A stretch of DNA of 64,000 nucleotides from an uncultured Eubacterium sp. (lineage in GTDB: Bacteria; Bacillota; Clostridia; Lachnospirales; Lachnospiraceae), in the NCBI GenBank assembly GCA_934322085.1, contig CAKRGF010000006.1:22480-86479 (forward strand). The letters are read 5' to 3'. Both the position numbers and the translations under genes were made by a program. A model generated the notes under the pieces. That model did no database searches. It was not told the DNA's origin and worked only from the letters and a program-made list of their open reading frames with translations. Below are positions 34,963-43,457 of this stretch, piece after piece; position 1 is the first letter of the stretch; every line of letters begins with the position of its first letter.

Positions 34963-36657
34963 TTACCCTTTTGTTCTCACTTTTAAAATCTTTGACCACT
35001 GTCCATACACACTTTTTTGTCCGGCATCTGTATCAACTACCGAATCGGAACAATAACGGATATAGTACGTTGTATTTGGTTTCAATTTCTTAATCGCACT
35101 TACCAGTCTGCCCTTATTTGTGACAGTCTTTGCATTTTTAAATGATTTCTTGGTTGAGTACTGGATTTTCATTACATAATCCGGGTACTGCTTTATTTTA
35201 ATTTTTTTCGAAGAAATTTGCAAATGCTTTTTCTTTAAGGCTCTGGGTTTTCCCGGCACATACACATCCAGCCAGATTTTTTGTGAAGTTCCATTTTCGT
35301 AATTTGCCGCCAGTGCGATGTAAATGCAGGTACGTTTTTTCAAATAGGACTTTTTCACCGTTATCGTGTTCTTCTTATAATGATTATTTTTATAAAGAAC
35401 ATTTTTCTTTGAAGTCAGACTGCCAAAAGAATTTTTACAGTATATAATCTGATAATCTTTGCAGCCAGACGGTTTATCCCACTTCAAAACATACTGATTG
35501 TTTTTAATGGTTTTAATACGGAAATTCTTTGGCACATTTTTCGGCTTCTGAACTACTGGCTTTACCACCTTTTTCAAGTATTTTGTAGGCACATAGGCTT
35601 TTCTACTGTTGAAATAAATAGCAGACCAGTTCGCATTGCTCTCTTTTTCATACACCTGGACTTGTGCCTGATTCTGTACATATCCCAAAACCTCACTGGA
35701 CGAATCAGCCTTTGCCTGCACGTTAATATTCCCTGTCTGATTCGCATAAGTAACCTGGTAATTCACTTGATAATCCACTAGATTACTTGGTGTTTTCGTG
35801 TCCGCCCGGTAAAGATTGATATACTTACTCTTTACATAATAATATCCTGGACGATTTCTCGTCATATAATTTACGTCGTTCTTTCCATTAAAAGAAATTT
35901 TGTAATATGTATCCGTTGTGTCCGATGTGCGGGATGGAATTTTCACCGTAGAAACAATATTTAACTCGGTATTTACCTTTACTTTATAAACATCACCGGA
36001 ATCTGCTGTTCCCGGAATCGGACTGATTCCAATAAACGAAGAAGTAACCCTTCCGGTTCCCTCTTTCTTAATCGTCTCCCCTGTCGGAACTACATTTTCT
36101 GTTCGTCCACAATCCAGCCATACCACACTCCTTGGCAGCTTATAAAAGCCTGGCGGATGTGATGCCATAAGCAAATACTGTTTACACATAACTGGACTTT
36201 CAGTAAAACTGCGGTAGCCATTACTCCAGTAAATAATATAATTCTTATCATAGGCAACAACCTGCAGCTTACTTGCTTCATTTTCCAGATACGCACCAGA
36301 AATCCACGTGAAATTCTGGTACCCCTGAACCGATGAATACAACTGTTTCAGATTTTCAATATTATCCTGCGGAAAATATTTGGGATTAATAGTCTTTCCC
36401 TGAATTTTCGTGTTTACAGGCACCTTACCGACAGCAACTGTTTTCCAGTATTTTGCCACATTATCAGTTCCTACTAAATAAGCATGGGCAACCACCTGAA
36501 TGCCTGGACAGCAGTTTTGCAGATAAGCAGTTCGATAACGAGTGACATCTCCGGCCGCTTTCGCCGAAGTACTAAATAAAAGCGCACCCGCAAGAACGAA
36601 TACCATGCCAAACAGACGCAAAAACTTTTTGGCGATATAATTTCTATTTTTTTCCAT
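34963..36657 (-). CDS. Secreted SH3-like and fibronectin-III-like domain protein
   Basis: About 564 residues with a signal peptide (FLRLFGMVFVLAGALLFSTSAKA). The first 270 or so residues are unrecognised. A bacterial SH3-like domain (GNINVQAKADSSSEVLGYV, YVPTKYLKKV) lies near 305-370, and two fibronectin-III-like modules follow (FRIKTIKNNQYVLKWDKPSG, LKPNTTYYIRYCSDS). Very basic overall. The start at 36657 is eight bases from GGAG. It is divergent from a two-component system and is probably wall-associated. Confidence 0.75.
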   Translation of the reverse strand: MEKNRNYIAKKFLRLFGMVFVLAGALLFSTSAKAAGDVTRYRTAYLQNCCPGIQVVAHAYLVGTDNVAKYWKTVAVGKVPVNTKIQGKTINPKYFPQDNIENLKQLYSSVQGYQNFTWISGAYLENEASKLQVVAYDKNYIIYWSNGYRSFTESPVMCKQYLLMASHPPGFYKLPRSVVWLDCGRTENVVPTGETIKKEGTGRVTSSFIGISPIPGTADSGDVYKVKVNTELNIVSTVKIPSRTSDTTDTYYKISFNGKNDVNYMTRNRPGYYYVKSKYINLYRADTKTPSNLVDYQVNYQVTYANQTGNINVQAKADSSSEVLGYVQNQAQVQVYEKESNANWSAIYFNSRKAYVPTKYLKKVVKPVVQKPKNVPKNFRIKTIKNNQYVLKWDKPSGCKDYQIIYCKNSFGSLTSKKNVLYKNNHYKKNTITVKKSYLKKRTCIYIALAANYENGTSQKIWLDVYVPGKPRALKKKHLQISSKKIKIKQYPDYVMKIQYSTKKSFKNAKTVTNKGRLVSAIKKLKPNTTYYIRYCSDSVVDTDAGQKSVYGQWSKILKVRTKG

Positions 36658-36716
36658 CGCACTCACTCCTTTCTCCCCCTTATTTTATCATAAGATTTTT
36701 CTCCGTGTGTAAATAG

Positions 36717-36746
36717 GTGTGAATGGTAATTATACGGCGTGAATGG
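36717..36746 (+). promoter_or_regulatory. Direct repeats upstream of the LytTR system promoter
   Basis: GTGTGAATGG and GCGTGAATGG recur at a 20-base spacing, centred near -70 and -50 of the predicted start site. Spaced direct repeats are the usual binding pattern of LytTR regulators. Confidence 0.5.
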
Positions 36747-36756
36747 CAAACCAGGA

Positions 36757-36785
36757 TTGCCATGTGAAAGTTAATGTCGTATAAT
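36757..36785 (+). promoter_or_regulatory. Promoter of the GHKL/LytTR two-component operon
   Basis: TTGCCA, 17-base spacer, TATAAT. Confidence 0.75.
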
Positions 36786-36822
36786 GGGGGAAGATAATTG
36801 GTGACGAAAGGAAGTACAGCAG

Positions 36823-38100
36823 ATGCTTTTACAACTACTTACAGGCATACACAATTTAACAACACTGCTTTTCGGGATTTTCATTTCTGCCTTTTTTCTT
36901 GGTGTAAAACCAAGCAGACAAAATATCGGAAAGCTGCTTTTGTTTGCTTTCGTGGACGGACTTTTTTACTGGGGCATCAACCTCTTTACAGGTACAGAAT
37001 TTACCAATCAGCTCTACCCTGTTTTTGTGCACCTTCCGCTGATTATATTTTTGTTCCTGTGCTACCGTTACTCCCTTTTATCCTGCTGCATTTCTGTTTT
37101 TTCCGCCTACCTGTGCTGCCAGTTCAGCAACTGGATAGGACTTCTTGCACTTACGCTTACTAGGGATGCGGTATGGTACTACGGTGTCCGGATTGTCATA
37201 ACTTTTATCACATTCTTTTTCCTGTTCAAATTTGTCCGCCGGACAACACAAATCATTTTTTCAAAGGAAAATAAAGAACTTGTCATCATCGGCTTTCTTC
37301 CCTTTATCTATTATATTTTTGATTATGCCGCAACTAAATTTTCCTCCCTTTTGTACTCAGGGAACAAAGTCATTGTTGAATTTATGGGATTTACTTTTAG
37401 TATCGGCTATCTCATATTTCTTCTTGTATACTTTAAGGAATCAGAGAAAAAATCAGAAATCAGGCAGTACAGCGACCGTATGGAAATGCAGTTAATCTCC
37501 CTGCAAAAAGAAATTGAACAGGTTAGAAACAGCGAGCAGACACTTGCTATTCTGCGTCACGATATGCGCCACCACCTGAATTTTATTCATTCTATGCTAA
37601 ATCAGAATCGTCCGGAAAAAGCCATTTCCTATATTCAGGAAATCGGAAACGCTTATGATGATACAATTGTCACAAGATACTGTAAAAATGAGACTTTAAA
37701 CTCCGTCATTTCTATTTACAAAACACGTTTCCTAGAGCGGGACATTGACTTTCTGCCAACAATTTATGTGCGGGAGAATTTACCGTGTCCCGACCTTTCT
37801 CTATGTACAATTCTGTCCAATGCACTGGAAAATGCGATGCACGCATTAGAACATGCCAAGGGTGAAAAGTGGATTTCCTTACATATCATGCAAAAAGAGA
37901 ACCTTTTGCTGTTAGAAATCAAAAATCCCATCGCGACAATGCCAAAATTTGTTGATGGAATTCCCATTTCGGATAAAAAAGGGCATGGTATTGGAACCAA
38001 AAGTATTGTATACTATGTACAACAGTTAAATGGACAATGCCATTTTTCTGTTGAGGAGCATTGTTTTGTATTAAAAATCATTCTTTCGAGGTGCGTATGA
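36823..38100 (+). CDS. GHKL-domain sensor histidine kinase (AgrC/ComD-like)
   Basis: 425 residues. About six membrane helices occupy residues 1-205, followed by a short coiled region, the phospho-acceptor helix LRHDMRHHLNFIHSML near 245, and a GHKL ATPase domain with CTILSNALENAMHAL (N box) and KGHGIGTKSI (G box). Such kinases usually sense peptides. No signal-peptide precursor gene is evident beside it. Its stop overlaps the response-regulator start (ATGA). Confidence 0.9.
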   Translation: MLLQLLTGIHNLTTLLFGIFISAFFLGVKPSRQNIGKLLLFAFVDGLFYWGINLFTGTEFTNQLYPVFVHLPLIIFLFLCYRYSLLSCCISVFSAYLCCQFSNWIGLLALTLTRDAVWYYGVRIVITFITFFFLFKFVRRTTQIIFSKENKELVIIGFLPFIYYIFDYAATKFSSLLYSGNKVIVEFMGFTFSIGYLIFLLVYFKESEKKSEIRQYSDRMEMQLISLQKEIEQVRNSEQTLAILRHDMRHHLNFIHSMLNQNRPEKAISYIQEIGNAYDDTIVTRYCKNETLNSVISIYKTRFLERDIDFLPTIYVRENLPCPDLSLCTILSNALENAMHALEHAKGEKWISLHIMQKENLLLLEIKNPIATMPKFVDGIPISDKKGHGIGTKSIVYYVQQLNGQCHFSVEEHCFVLKIILSRCV

Positions 38101-38804
38101 AGATAGCAATTTGTGATGATGAGATGGCAGTGAGTGAAGTAACGAAATCTCTTTTGCAGCAGTGGGCCATACACCATTCAGTTACCCTTTCTATCCGCTG
38201 CTATGACAATGGAGATGACCTGATTCTCGCCCAAAAAAGCGAATGTTTTGACCTGATTTTTCTCGACGTCCTTATGCCGCTTCTAAACGGCATTGACACG
38301 GCAAAGGATCTACGCAGGCAGAATCAAAACGTTCCAATTATTTTTCTCACCTCATCCAAAGAATTTGCGTTTGACTCCTATGAGGTCAAGGCATTTCAAT
38401 ATCTGCTGAAACCGGTTTCCCCAAATCAGCTTTGGTCTGTTATGGATGATTTCTTTACCATGATAAAGAAACAGAAAGAAACTTTTATTGCCCGTATTCC
38501 AAATGGATTTTACAAAGTTGCACTGGAAGATACGGATTATTTAGAAGCCCAGAACAAGTCAGTACTTGTTTATCTTCATAATGGTACGAGTATCGAAATC
38601 CGCGAATTATTCTCCCGGTGCGAAGAAATATTCTCTTTGGAACAGGGATTTTTCCGCTGCCACCGCAGTTACATTATCAACTTAAACCGCGTAAATCAGT
38701 TTACAAAGAACACCGTGACTATGACAGACGGTACCACATTGCCGATTTCGCGCAACCGCGCCCTCGCATTTAAGGAAGCCTATTTTACCTATATGTTTGA
38801 GTAA
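38097..38804 (+). CDS. LytTR-family response regulator
   Basis: 235 residues: a receiver domain with the phosphorylated Asp in LIFLDVLMPLLNG near residue 55, and a LytTR DNA-binding domain (FFRCHRSYIINLNRVNQF) at the C-terminus. The start at 38097 overlaps the kinase stop by four bases and follows GAGGTG. The last 16 bases overlap the convergent MATE gene. It probably autoregulates through repeats upstream of the kinase gene. Confidence 0.92.
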   Translation: MKIAICDDEMAVSEVTKSLLQQWAIHHSVTLSIRCYDNGDDLILAQKSECFDLIFLDVLMPLLNGIDTAKDLRRQNQNVPIIFLTSSKEFAFDSYEVKAFQYLLKPVSPNQLWSVMDDFFTMIKKQKETFIARIPNGFYKVALEDTDYLEAQNKSVLVYLHNGTSIEIRELFSRCEEIFSLEQGFFRCHRSYIINLNRVNQFTKNTVTMTDGTTLPISRNRALAFKEAYFTYMFE

Positions 38805-40129
38805 AAGGGACTTCGCTTGTAAATTAAGAAAATCGCTGTGAGTGATGCGGCAGTCTCCGCAATCCAGAAACAATGCCAGACTGCTGCACCGCCAAATATT
38901 TTCCCAAGTACAAAAGCAGCCGGTATAATTATGACAACATAGCGAAGCAGAGAAAGAATCAGAGATTCCATACCTCTTCCCAGCGCCTCTAACATACCAC
39001 TTATCGTAACCGAAACTGCTGATATGACAAAACCCAGACAAATAATGCGTACCGCGTGTGCGCCATCCAAAATTGTAACCGAATTTTCCGTAAACAATCC
39101 CATAAGGTTTTCTGCAAATCCCAGACATATCAGCATACCAGCAAACATAATAGAGGCAATCATAATCAGTGCTGTAATGAAAATTCGTTTGACACGTCCT
39201 CTCTCTCCCGCGCCATAATTATAGCTGATAATTGGGCGGATTCCCTGTACAATGCCATTTGCTGAGAGATAAATAAATGTCTGCAGTTTATAATAAATAC
39301 CAAGAACCAGCACATAAGATCCGGAATAAACAGCAAGGATTCCATTCAGTGCCGTAATCATAAAGGAAGGCAGGGCAAGATTTAATGTTGCCGGGATCCC
39401 TACTCCATACATCTGCGCCATCAACCGTTTTTGGAAGACTTTTTTGTGCCAGCGAAAATGCAGTGACATCGGTCGTTTGATAAAAATGAATAAGTACACA
39501 ACAAGAGGTATTACTTGTCCAATACCTGTTGCCAGCGCAGCTCCTTCAATCCCCATTTTCGGAAATATCCCGATACCGAAAATCAACAGTGGGTCAAGTA
39601 TTATATTGGCAATACATCCACACAACATACTAAACATCGAAACTTTCATCCGTCCTTCTGCCTGGAATATTTTCTCAAACGTTATCGCAATAACATTTGG
39701 AACCGCAAAAATAAATACGAGATTTGAATATTTTACACCATCCGCAAGAATCTTTTCATTTTCTGTAAACATCGAAACAAATGCCGGCGCAAAAAGAAGT
39801 GCTGCAGCCATCAAAATGACACCATGTAAAAGGCTTAAGGCAAGTCCCGATGTCACAACATCATCAGCCCGCTTTTGTTCTTTTGCGCCCAGATAATACG
39901 CTGCTGCCGCATTCATTCCTATCCCAAATCCAACTGCAATTGCCGTTTCCAGTAATTGCAGCGGATATACTAAAGATAATGCAGTCATCGCCTGCTCGCT
40001 AATCTGTGCCACAAAATAACTGTCAACAATATTGTATAGAGAATTTACCAGCATGGACAACATCATTGGCAGTGACATTGACAATACGAGCGGTAATATT
40101 TTCTTTTCTTTCATAAATGTTTGTTCCAT
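38789..40129 (-). CDS. MATE-family efflux transporter
   Basis: 446 residues with twelve hydrophobic segments in two homologous halves, beginning ILPLVLSMSLPMMLSMLVNSLYNIVDSYF, as in MATE exporters. It expels organic cations or drugs with Na+ or H+ influx. Ribosome site AGGAG. The substrate is unknown. Confidence 0.9.
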   Translation of the reverse strand: MEQTFMKEKKILPLVLSMSLPMMLSMLVNSLYNIVDSYFVAQISEQAMTALSLVYPLQLLETAIAVGFGIGMNAAAAYYLGAKEQKRADDVVTSGLALSLLHGVILMAAALLFAPAFVSMFTENEKILADGVKYSNLVFIFAVPNVIAITFEKIFQAEGRMKVSMFSMLCGCIANIILDPLLIFGIGIFPKMGIEGAALATGIGQVIPLVVYLFIFIKRPMSLHFRWHKKVFQKRLMAQMYGVGIPATLNLALPSFMITALNGILAVYSGSYVLVLGIYYKLQTFIYLSANGIVQGIRPIISYNYGAGERGRVKRIFITALIMIASIMFAGMLICLGFAENLMGLFTENSVTILDGAHAVRIICLGFVISAVSVTISGMLEALGRGMESLILSLLRYVVIIIPAAFVLGKIFGGAAVWHCFWIAETAASLTAIFLIYKRSPFYSNI

Positions 40130-40187
40130 GGGGAACTCCTTTCTTCGTAAGCGTACAATTATGGTTGTGTCAAGTAATGTTTTTTTA

Positions 40188-40351
40188 TTTTTAATTTCCG
40201 TAATTTAGCCAACCCAGTTTGTATTTCGTGAGCGCTCCCGCTTAACAAACTGCGTAGGGGTATGGATATGCCAAAAACGCATATCTCATACCCACGCGTT
40301 TGTACTCACTCAATGCAAAATGGATTGGCTAAATTACTGGAATCTTAAAAA
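40188..40351 (+). ncRNA. Structured element, copy A (164 nt long-hairpin family)
   Basis: The two ends pair over about 30 bases (TTTCCGTAATTTAGCCAAC near the 5' end with its near-complement near the 3' end). Inside are GTGAG/CTCAC, an asymmetric bulge CGCTCCCGCTTA, ACAAAC/GTTTGT, and a long apical hairpin (GGGTATGGATATGC with GCATATCTCATACCC). Copy B has the same architecture and nearly the same length. It abuts the hicB stop codon. Strand is given by the core orientation. It could be a structured RNA or a MITE-like DNA element. Confidence 0.6.
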
Positions 40352-40353
40352 GA

Positions 40354-40587
40354 TTAAATATCTTTATTTGGCACACCTGGAATGTTTATCTCCATTCCTG
40401 CCTCTAGTGCAGCTTCAAACCATGCTCTCTTTGAATCTATAGCATTAGCAATTGCTTTTTCTTTTGTATCTCCACAAGTAAGACATCCCGAAAGTTCCGG
40501 AAACGAAACCACAAAGCCACCTTCCTCTGCATCCTCAACAATTTCCATTCGGTAATTCATTTTCATGTAATCGCTTAGCGTTTTCAC
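40354..40587 (-). CDS. Orphan HicB-family antitoxin-like protein
   Basis: 77 residues with the HicB partial RNase-H-like fold (EEGGFVVSFPELSGCLTCGDTKEKAIANA). The GTG start follows AGAGG. HicA is normally encoded immediately upstream, but only about 120 bases separate this gene from the next and no HicA frame fits. It lacks an obvious C-terminal DNA-binding domain. It is bracketed by related inverted non-coding sequences (40188-40351 and about 40620-40705). Confidence 0.75.
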   Translation of the reverse strand: MKTLSDYMKMNYRMEIVEDAEEGGFVVSFPELSGCLTCGDTKEKAIANAIDSKRAWFEAALEAGMEINIPGVPNKDI

Positions 40588-40619
40588 TATTCCTCTTCTC
40601 CCATTCTACAATCTGTTAC

Positions 40620-40705
40620 GCTAATTTAAACTTTCCGTGTATTTATCAAGGCGAGAGCCGTCCACGAGACACAAAATTTTCTCCTGAATTACGGAAACTA
40701 AAAAA
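40620..40705 (-). repeat. Probable truncated relative of the structured element (copy C)
   Basis: On the minus strand it begins TTTCCGTAATTCAG, matching copy A's 5' end, and continues with GTCTCGTGG and GATAAATACAC, matching copy B's core. The apical hairpin and 3' half are missing. TTTCCGT pairs with ACGGAAA, and GGC/GCC closes a TCTC loop. It is weaker than copies A and B. Confidence 0.4.
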
Positions 40706-40706
40706 A

Positions 40707-41105
40707 TCAATCATATCTCGTTCCCAAATTATAATCCGTCTGAAATTTGGTCTGACAGAATTTATCTCTTGTTGTGTTGACTGCGACCGCTGTGACAAGT
40801 CCGTCCGGTTTATTATCATTGATTAGCACACGCTCTCCCTGCCCTGCTCCAAAAATAATGTGGTCATAGCGCACATGATTTTCTTTTAAAAACCGCAGGG
40901 TATGCTCCTTTTCCCACTCACCCCTGGCAGTCAGAAATATAATCATATCATCTTCCGAAATGCCATCTAAAAATTCTTTTGCTCCCGGCAAAAACTTATC
41001 GTGTCCTAAGATATACGGCCCGTCATGGACAACGATTGTGCCGTCCAAATCTAAAATCCATGTCTTTTGCATGGGTGATAAATTAACTTCTTTTGGCTCT
41101 AACAT
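40707..41105 (-). CDS. HAD-superfamily hydrolase-like protein
   Basis: 132 residues. Motif I is ILDLDGTIVVHDG near residue 18, motif II the Thr in IIFLTARGE near 57, and a late Asp pair appears in LINDNKPDG. It is a compact HAD with no cap domain, probably a small phosphatase acting on a sugar phosphate or nucleotide. An alternative start at MQKTWILDLDG (residue 12) is possible. Confidence 0.75.
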   Translation of the reverse strand: MLEPKEVNLSPMQKTWILDLDGTIVVHDGPYILGHDKFLPGAKEFLDGISEDDMIIFLTARGEWEKEHTLRFLKENHVRYDHIIFGAGQGERVLINDNKPDGLVTAVAVNTTRDKFCQTKFQTDYNLGTRYD

Positions 41106-41162
41106 AATATTCCTCTCTATACTTTTTCCTAAATAACATATAGAATTATATGATTCGCAGCC

Positions 41163-42602
41163 TTACTTGTCAATCCTCTCCGGGTCCCACCCAAATGCCT
41201 TGTAATACTTAATATCTAATCGGTTCTGTTTTACATAAGTTCTCAATGTTTTAACTACTTCATCCGTAAGCGAATCTCCGAGAACATCTGAAACAGCCTT
41301 TCCATCACTTCCATATAATTTTACCAGATCCTTCTGTAATAAACCGCCATCTCTTGGACGCACGACCTTTTTCACCTGATATCCGTCACTGTCTTTTTTC
41401 AAAAACATGACTGCCACTCCACCACCGGACTGTGCCTCATATAAAGTTTTTCCGGACAAGCTGAATCCATACCAGTAGAATTGTCCAATTACTTTTACCG
41501 TATCATTTTGTCTATTTGTTCCTGTGATTTTGACAATTGGTATTACCACATCACAGTCCCCAAATTCTACTTTTTGATATTGCTGACTGCCCTGATAAAC
41601 ATATCCCTCATACAAAGATGGATTATCATAAAAGGTTTCAACAATTGCCTTTTTTATCTCCGAACCGCCAAGTTCTTCATACCTTTTAAGAGACGTCGTC
41701 TTCTCTTTCTCCGCCGATGCTTGGATGCGTAGTTTTTCTTTTTTTTCCACACCTTGTTTTCCTTTTTTCTGATACAAATACATCTGGTAATCACCCTTAG
41801 TCTTGTCTTTTTCAAGCACTAACCACACAGCAGATGAAATCGTATTACCTTCTTTGGAAATAAATGCTTTTTCGCTCAGAAGCCCCTCTTTATCTTTATA
41901 CAAAGAGGTTCCCTCCGCATAAAAATTTAATGTATCGGCATACTTGCCCTTGTTCTGTTTCTGCCATTCTTTCTCTAAAAATGCATCGGCTTTTTGCGTA
42001 GTATCCGGCAAAAGAGACGACGTTTCTTTTTTACCATTCGTTGAAAGATTATAGTGATAGCTCTTTCCATATACTTTTTTATTTTGCAGATTATAAATCA
42101 CCAGTTCGTCTCCCTGAATCAGAAACCTAGTCTGCAATGTATCGGCATTGAAATGATTACTTTCGATTTTCTGCAAATCAATCGTAGCCGCCACACGCTC
42201 ACTTTGCCGGTCATAAATAACAAGACCAAAACTTCCGGCAAAAATAAGTCTCTTCTCCGTACATTCAAGTATCTCTGGCGCATATACAGAATCCAACTTC
42301 ACATGATAATCGGTCATTTCTGTTACAATTTTCTGACTACTCTCGTCTGTCTGCCACAAACCGGAAATTGCCTCAACAAGTCCGCCATGACTTACCCCGT
42401 TAATAGCTCCGAAAAGAACTCCCATTATAAGGAATGCAGCCGCCGTTTTTCCAAGCCGTCTGACCCAAACACGGTTTTTGTGTACCCTTTTTTCTACTGT
42501 AGTATTTGAAATTATACTTTCTAAATTTCCCCACACTTCCTGTTTCGTCTGCTCCGGCAATTCCATACCGTCAAACATATTTTTTTCTATCTGTTTATTC
42601 AT
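41163..42602 (-). CDS. Membrane-anchored putative anti-sigma factor (second locus)
   Basis: 479 residues: about 50 cytoplasmic residues (QIEKNMFDGMELPEQTKQEV), a membrane helix (LGKTAAAFLIMGVLFGAING), then a large outer domain of beta-rich sequence. The start at 42602 shares one base with the sigma stop (TAATG), implying translational coupling. It parallels the locus at 22694-24488 in layout but not in close sequence. An anti-sigma role is inferred from context. Confidence 0.6.
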   Translation of the reverse strand: MNKQIEKNMFDGMELPEQTKQEVWGNLESIISNTTVEKRVHKNRVWVRRLGKTAAAFLIMGVLFGAINGVSHGGLVEAISGLWQTDESSQKIVTEMTDYHVKLDSVYAPEILECTEKRLIFAGSFGLVIYDRQSERVAATIDLQKIESNHFNADTLQTRFLIQGDELVIYNLQNKKVYGKSYHYNLSTNGKKETSSLLPDTTQKADAFLEKEWQKQNKGKYADTLNFYAEGTSLYKDKEGLLSEKAFISKEGNTISSAVWLVLEKDKTKGDYQMYLYQKKGKQGVEKKEKLRIQASAEKEKTTSLKRYEELGGSEIKKAIVETFYDNPSLYEGYVYQGSQQYQKVEFGDCDVVIPIVKITGTNRQNDTVKVIGQFYWYGFSLSGKTLYEAQSGGGVAVMFLKKDSDGYQVKKVVRPRDGGLLQKDLVKLYGSDGKAVSDVLGDSLTDEVVKTLRTYVKQNRLDIKYYKAFGWDPERIDK

Positions 42603-43096
42603 TACCATACACCCTTTCTGTCTGCCAATCTTGTTTTTAATTTGTTTCTTCCTGCCGCCAGCCGAGACTGGATGGTACTCTCTTTCCTTTTGAGCATAAT
42701 CCCGATTTCCTTTACTGAATATTCTTCATAATAATATAAATAAAGAACCTCCCAGTATTTTTGCGGCAGTTTCAAAATCTCATCTAATACCGGATACTCT
42801 TGTTCTCTCTCATCCGACATGATTTCCCGGTTAATATCCAGTGCCACTCGTTTTTTATGCCAGCTGCTTTTTAATACATCCAGACAATAATGTTTGGTCG
42901 TACTTATAAGCCATGCCTTTTCATGGGAAGCATTTTCAAAGACCGGTTGTTTTTCCCACATTTTCAGAAAAATATCTTGTAACCCATCTCTGGCATCGCT
43001 TTCATTTTTCAAATAAAGCATACAGATTCGATATACCATATCACAATAGCACTCATATTTTTCATGAAAATAATCTTTTGTCCAATCCCTCACCAT
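42602..43096 (-). CDS. ECF-type RNA polymerase sigma factor (second locus)
   Basis: 164 residues from ATG 43096, which follows AAAGGAGG; earlier in-frame starts lack a site. Region 2 is YCDMVYRICMLYLKNESDARDGLQDIFLKMW and region 4 LPQKYWEVLYLYYYEEYSVKEIGIMLK with RKESTIQSRLAAGRNKL. It is coupled to the downstream membrane protein. Confidence 0.9.
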   Translation of the reverse strand: MVRDWTKDYFHEKYECYCDMVYRICMLYLKNESDARDGLQDIFLKMWEKQPVFENASHEKAWLISTTKHYCLDVLKSSWHKKRVALDINREIMSDEREQEYPVLDEILKLPQKYWEVLYLYYYEEYSVKEIGIMLKRKESTIQSRLAAGRNKLKTRLADRKGVW

Positions 43097-43232
43097 AAAA
43101 CCTCCTTTCTCTTGGTCTTCACTATATAAACGAGTGAACTTGCAAAAATATCCTTTTTTCATAAATTTTTCTTGTTATTTTCTCCTATCTCTGCTATTAT
43201 TTAATTAGAATTATTCGATAGGAGGTATCTTT

Positions 43233-43427
43233 ATGGATATGGATTTAGGCATGGATATTGCCAGTTATTCCATGGCAAATGCTACAAACAATCTCATGCA
43301 GTCAGTCGGTGTCTCGATGCTTTCAAAAACTTTAGACTCACAGGAAATGCAGGGAGATGCATTGGCGAAAATGATGGAAATGTCAGTGAACCCAAATGTT
43401 GGTGCAAACATTGACATACGCTTGTAA
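43233..43427 (+). CDS. YjfB-family putative motility protein
   Basis: 64 residues (MDIASYSMANATNNLMQSVG, SMLSKTLDSQEMQGDALAKM), matching the small YjfB family found in flagellated Firmicutes. GATAGGAGG precedes the ATG, and a strong terminator follows. Function is unknown; association with motility regulons is family knowledge. Confidence 0.75.
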   Translation: MDMDLGMDIASYSMANATNNLMQSVGVSMLSKTLDSQEMQGDALAKMMEMSVNPNVGANIDIRL

Positions 43428-43457
43428 AAAGTGGCTGTATCAAGCAGCCACTTTTTG
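43426..43457. terminator. Terminator after the YjfB-like gene
   Basis: AAAAAGTGGCTG and CAGCCACTTTTTG form a 12-bp stem with a 7-nt loop, flanked by A and T runs. It can also serve the convergent Nudix gene. Confidence 0.85.

Noticed and set aside
39444..39896. 150-residue plus-strand open frame
   Set aside because: Shadow of the MATE transporter gene on the opposite strand.
40588..40706. hicA toxin gene upstream of hicB
   Set aside because: The space is about 120 bases and contains a repeat-like non-coding sequence; no HicA-like frame is present.
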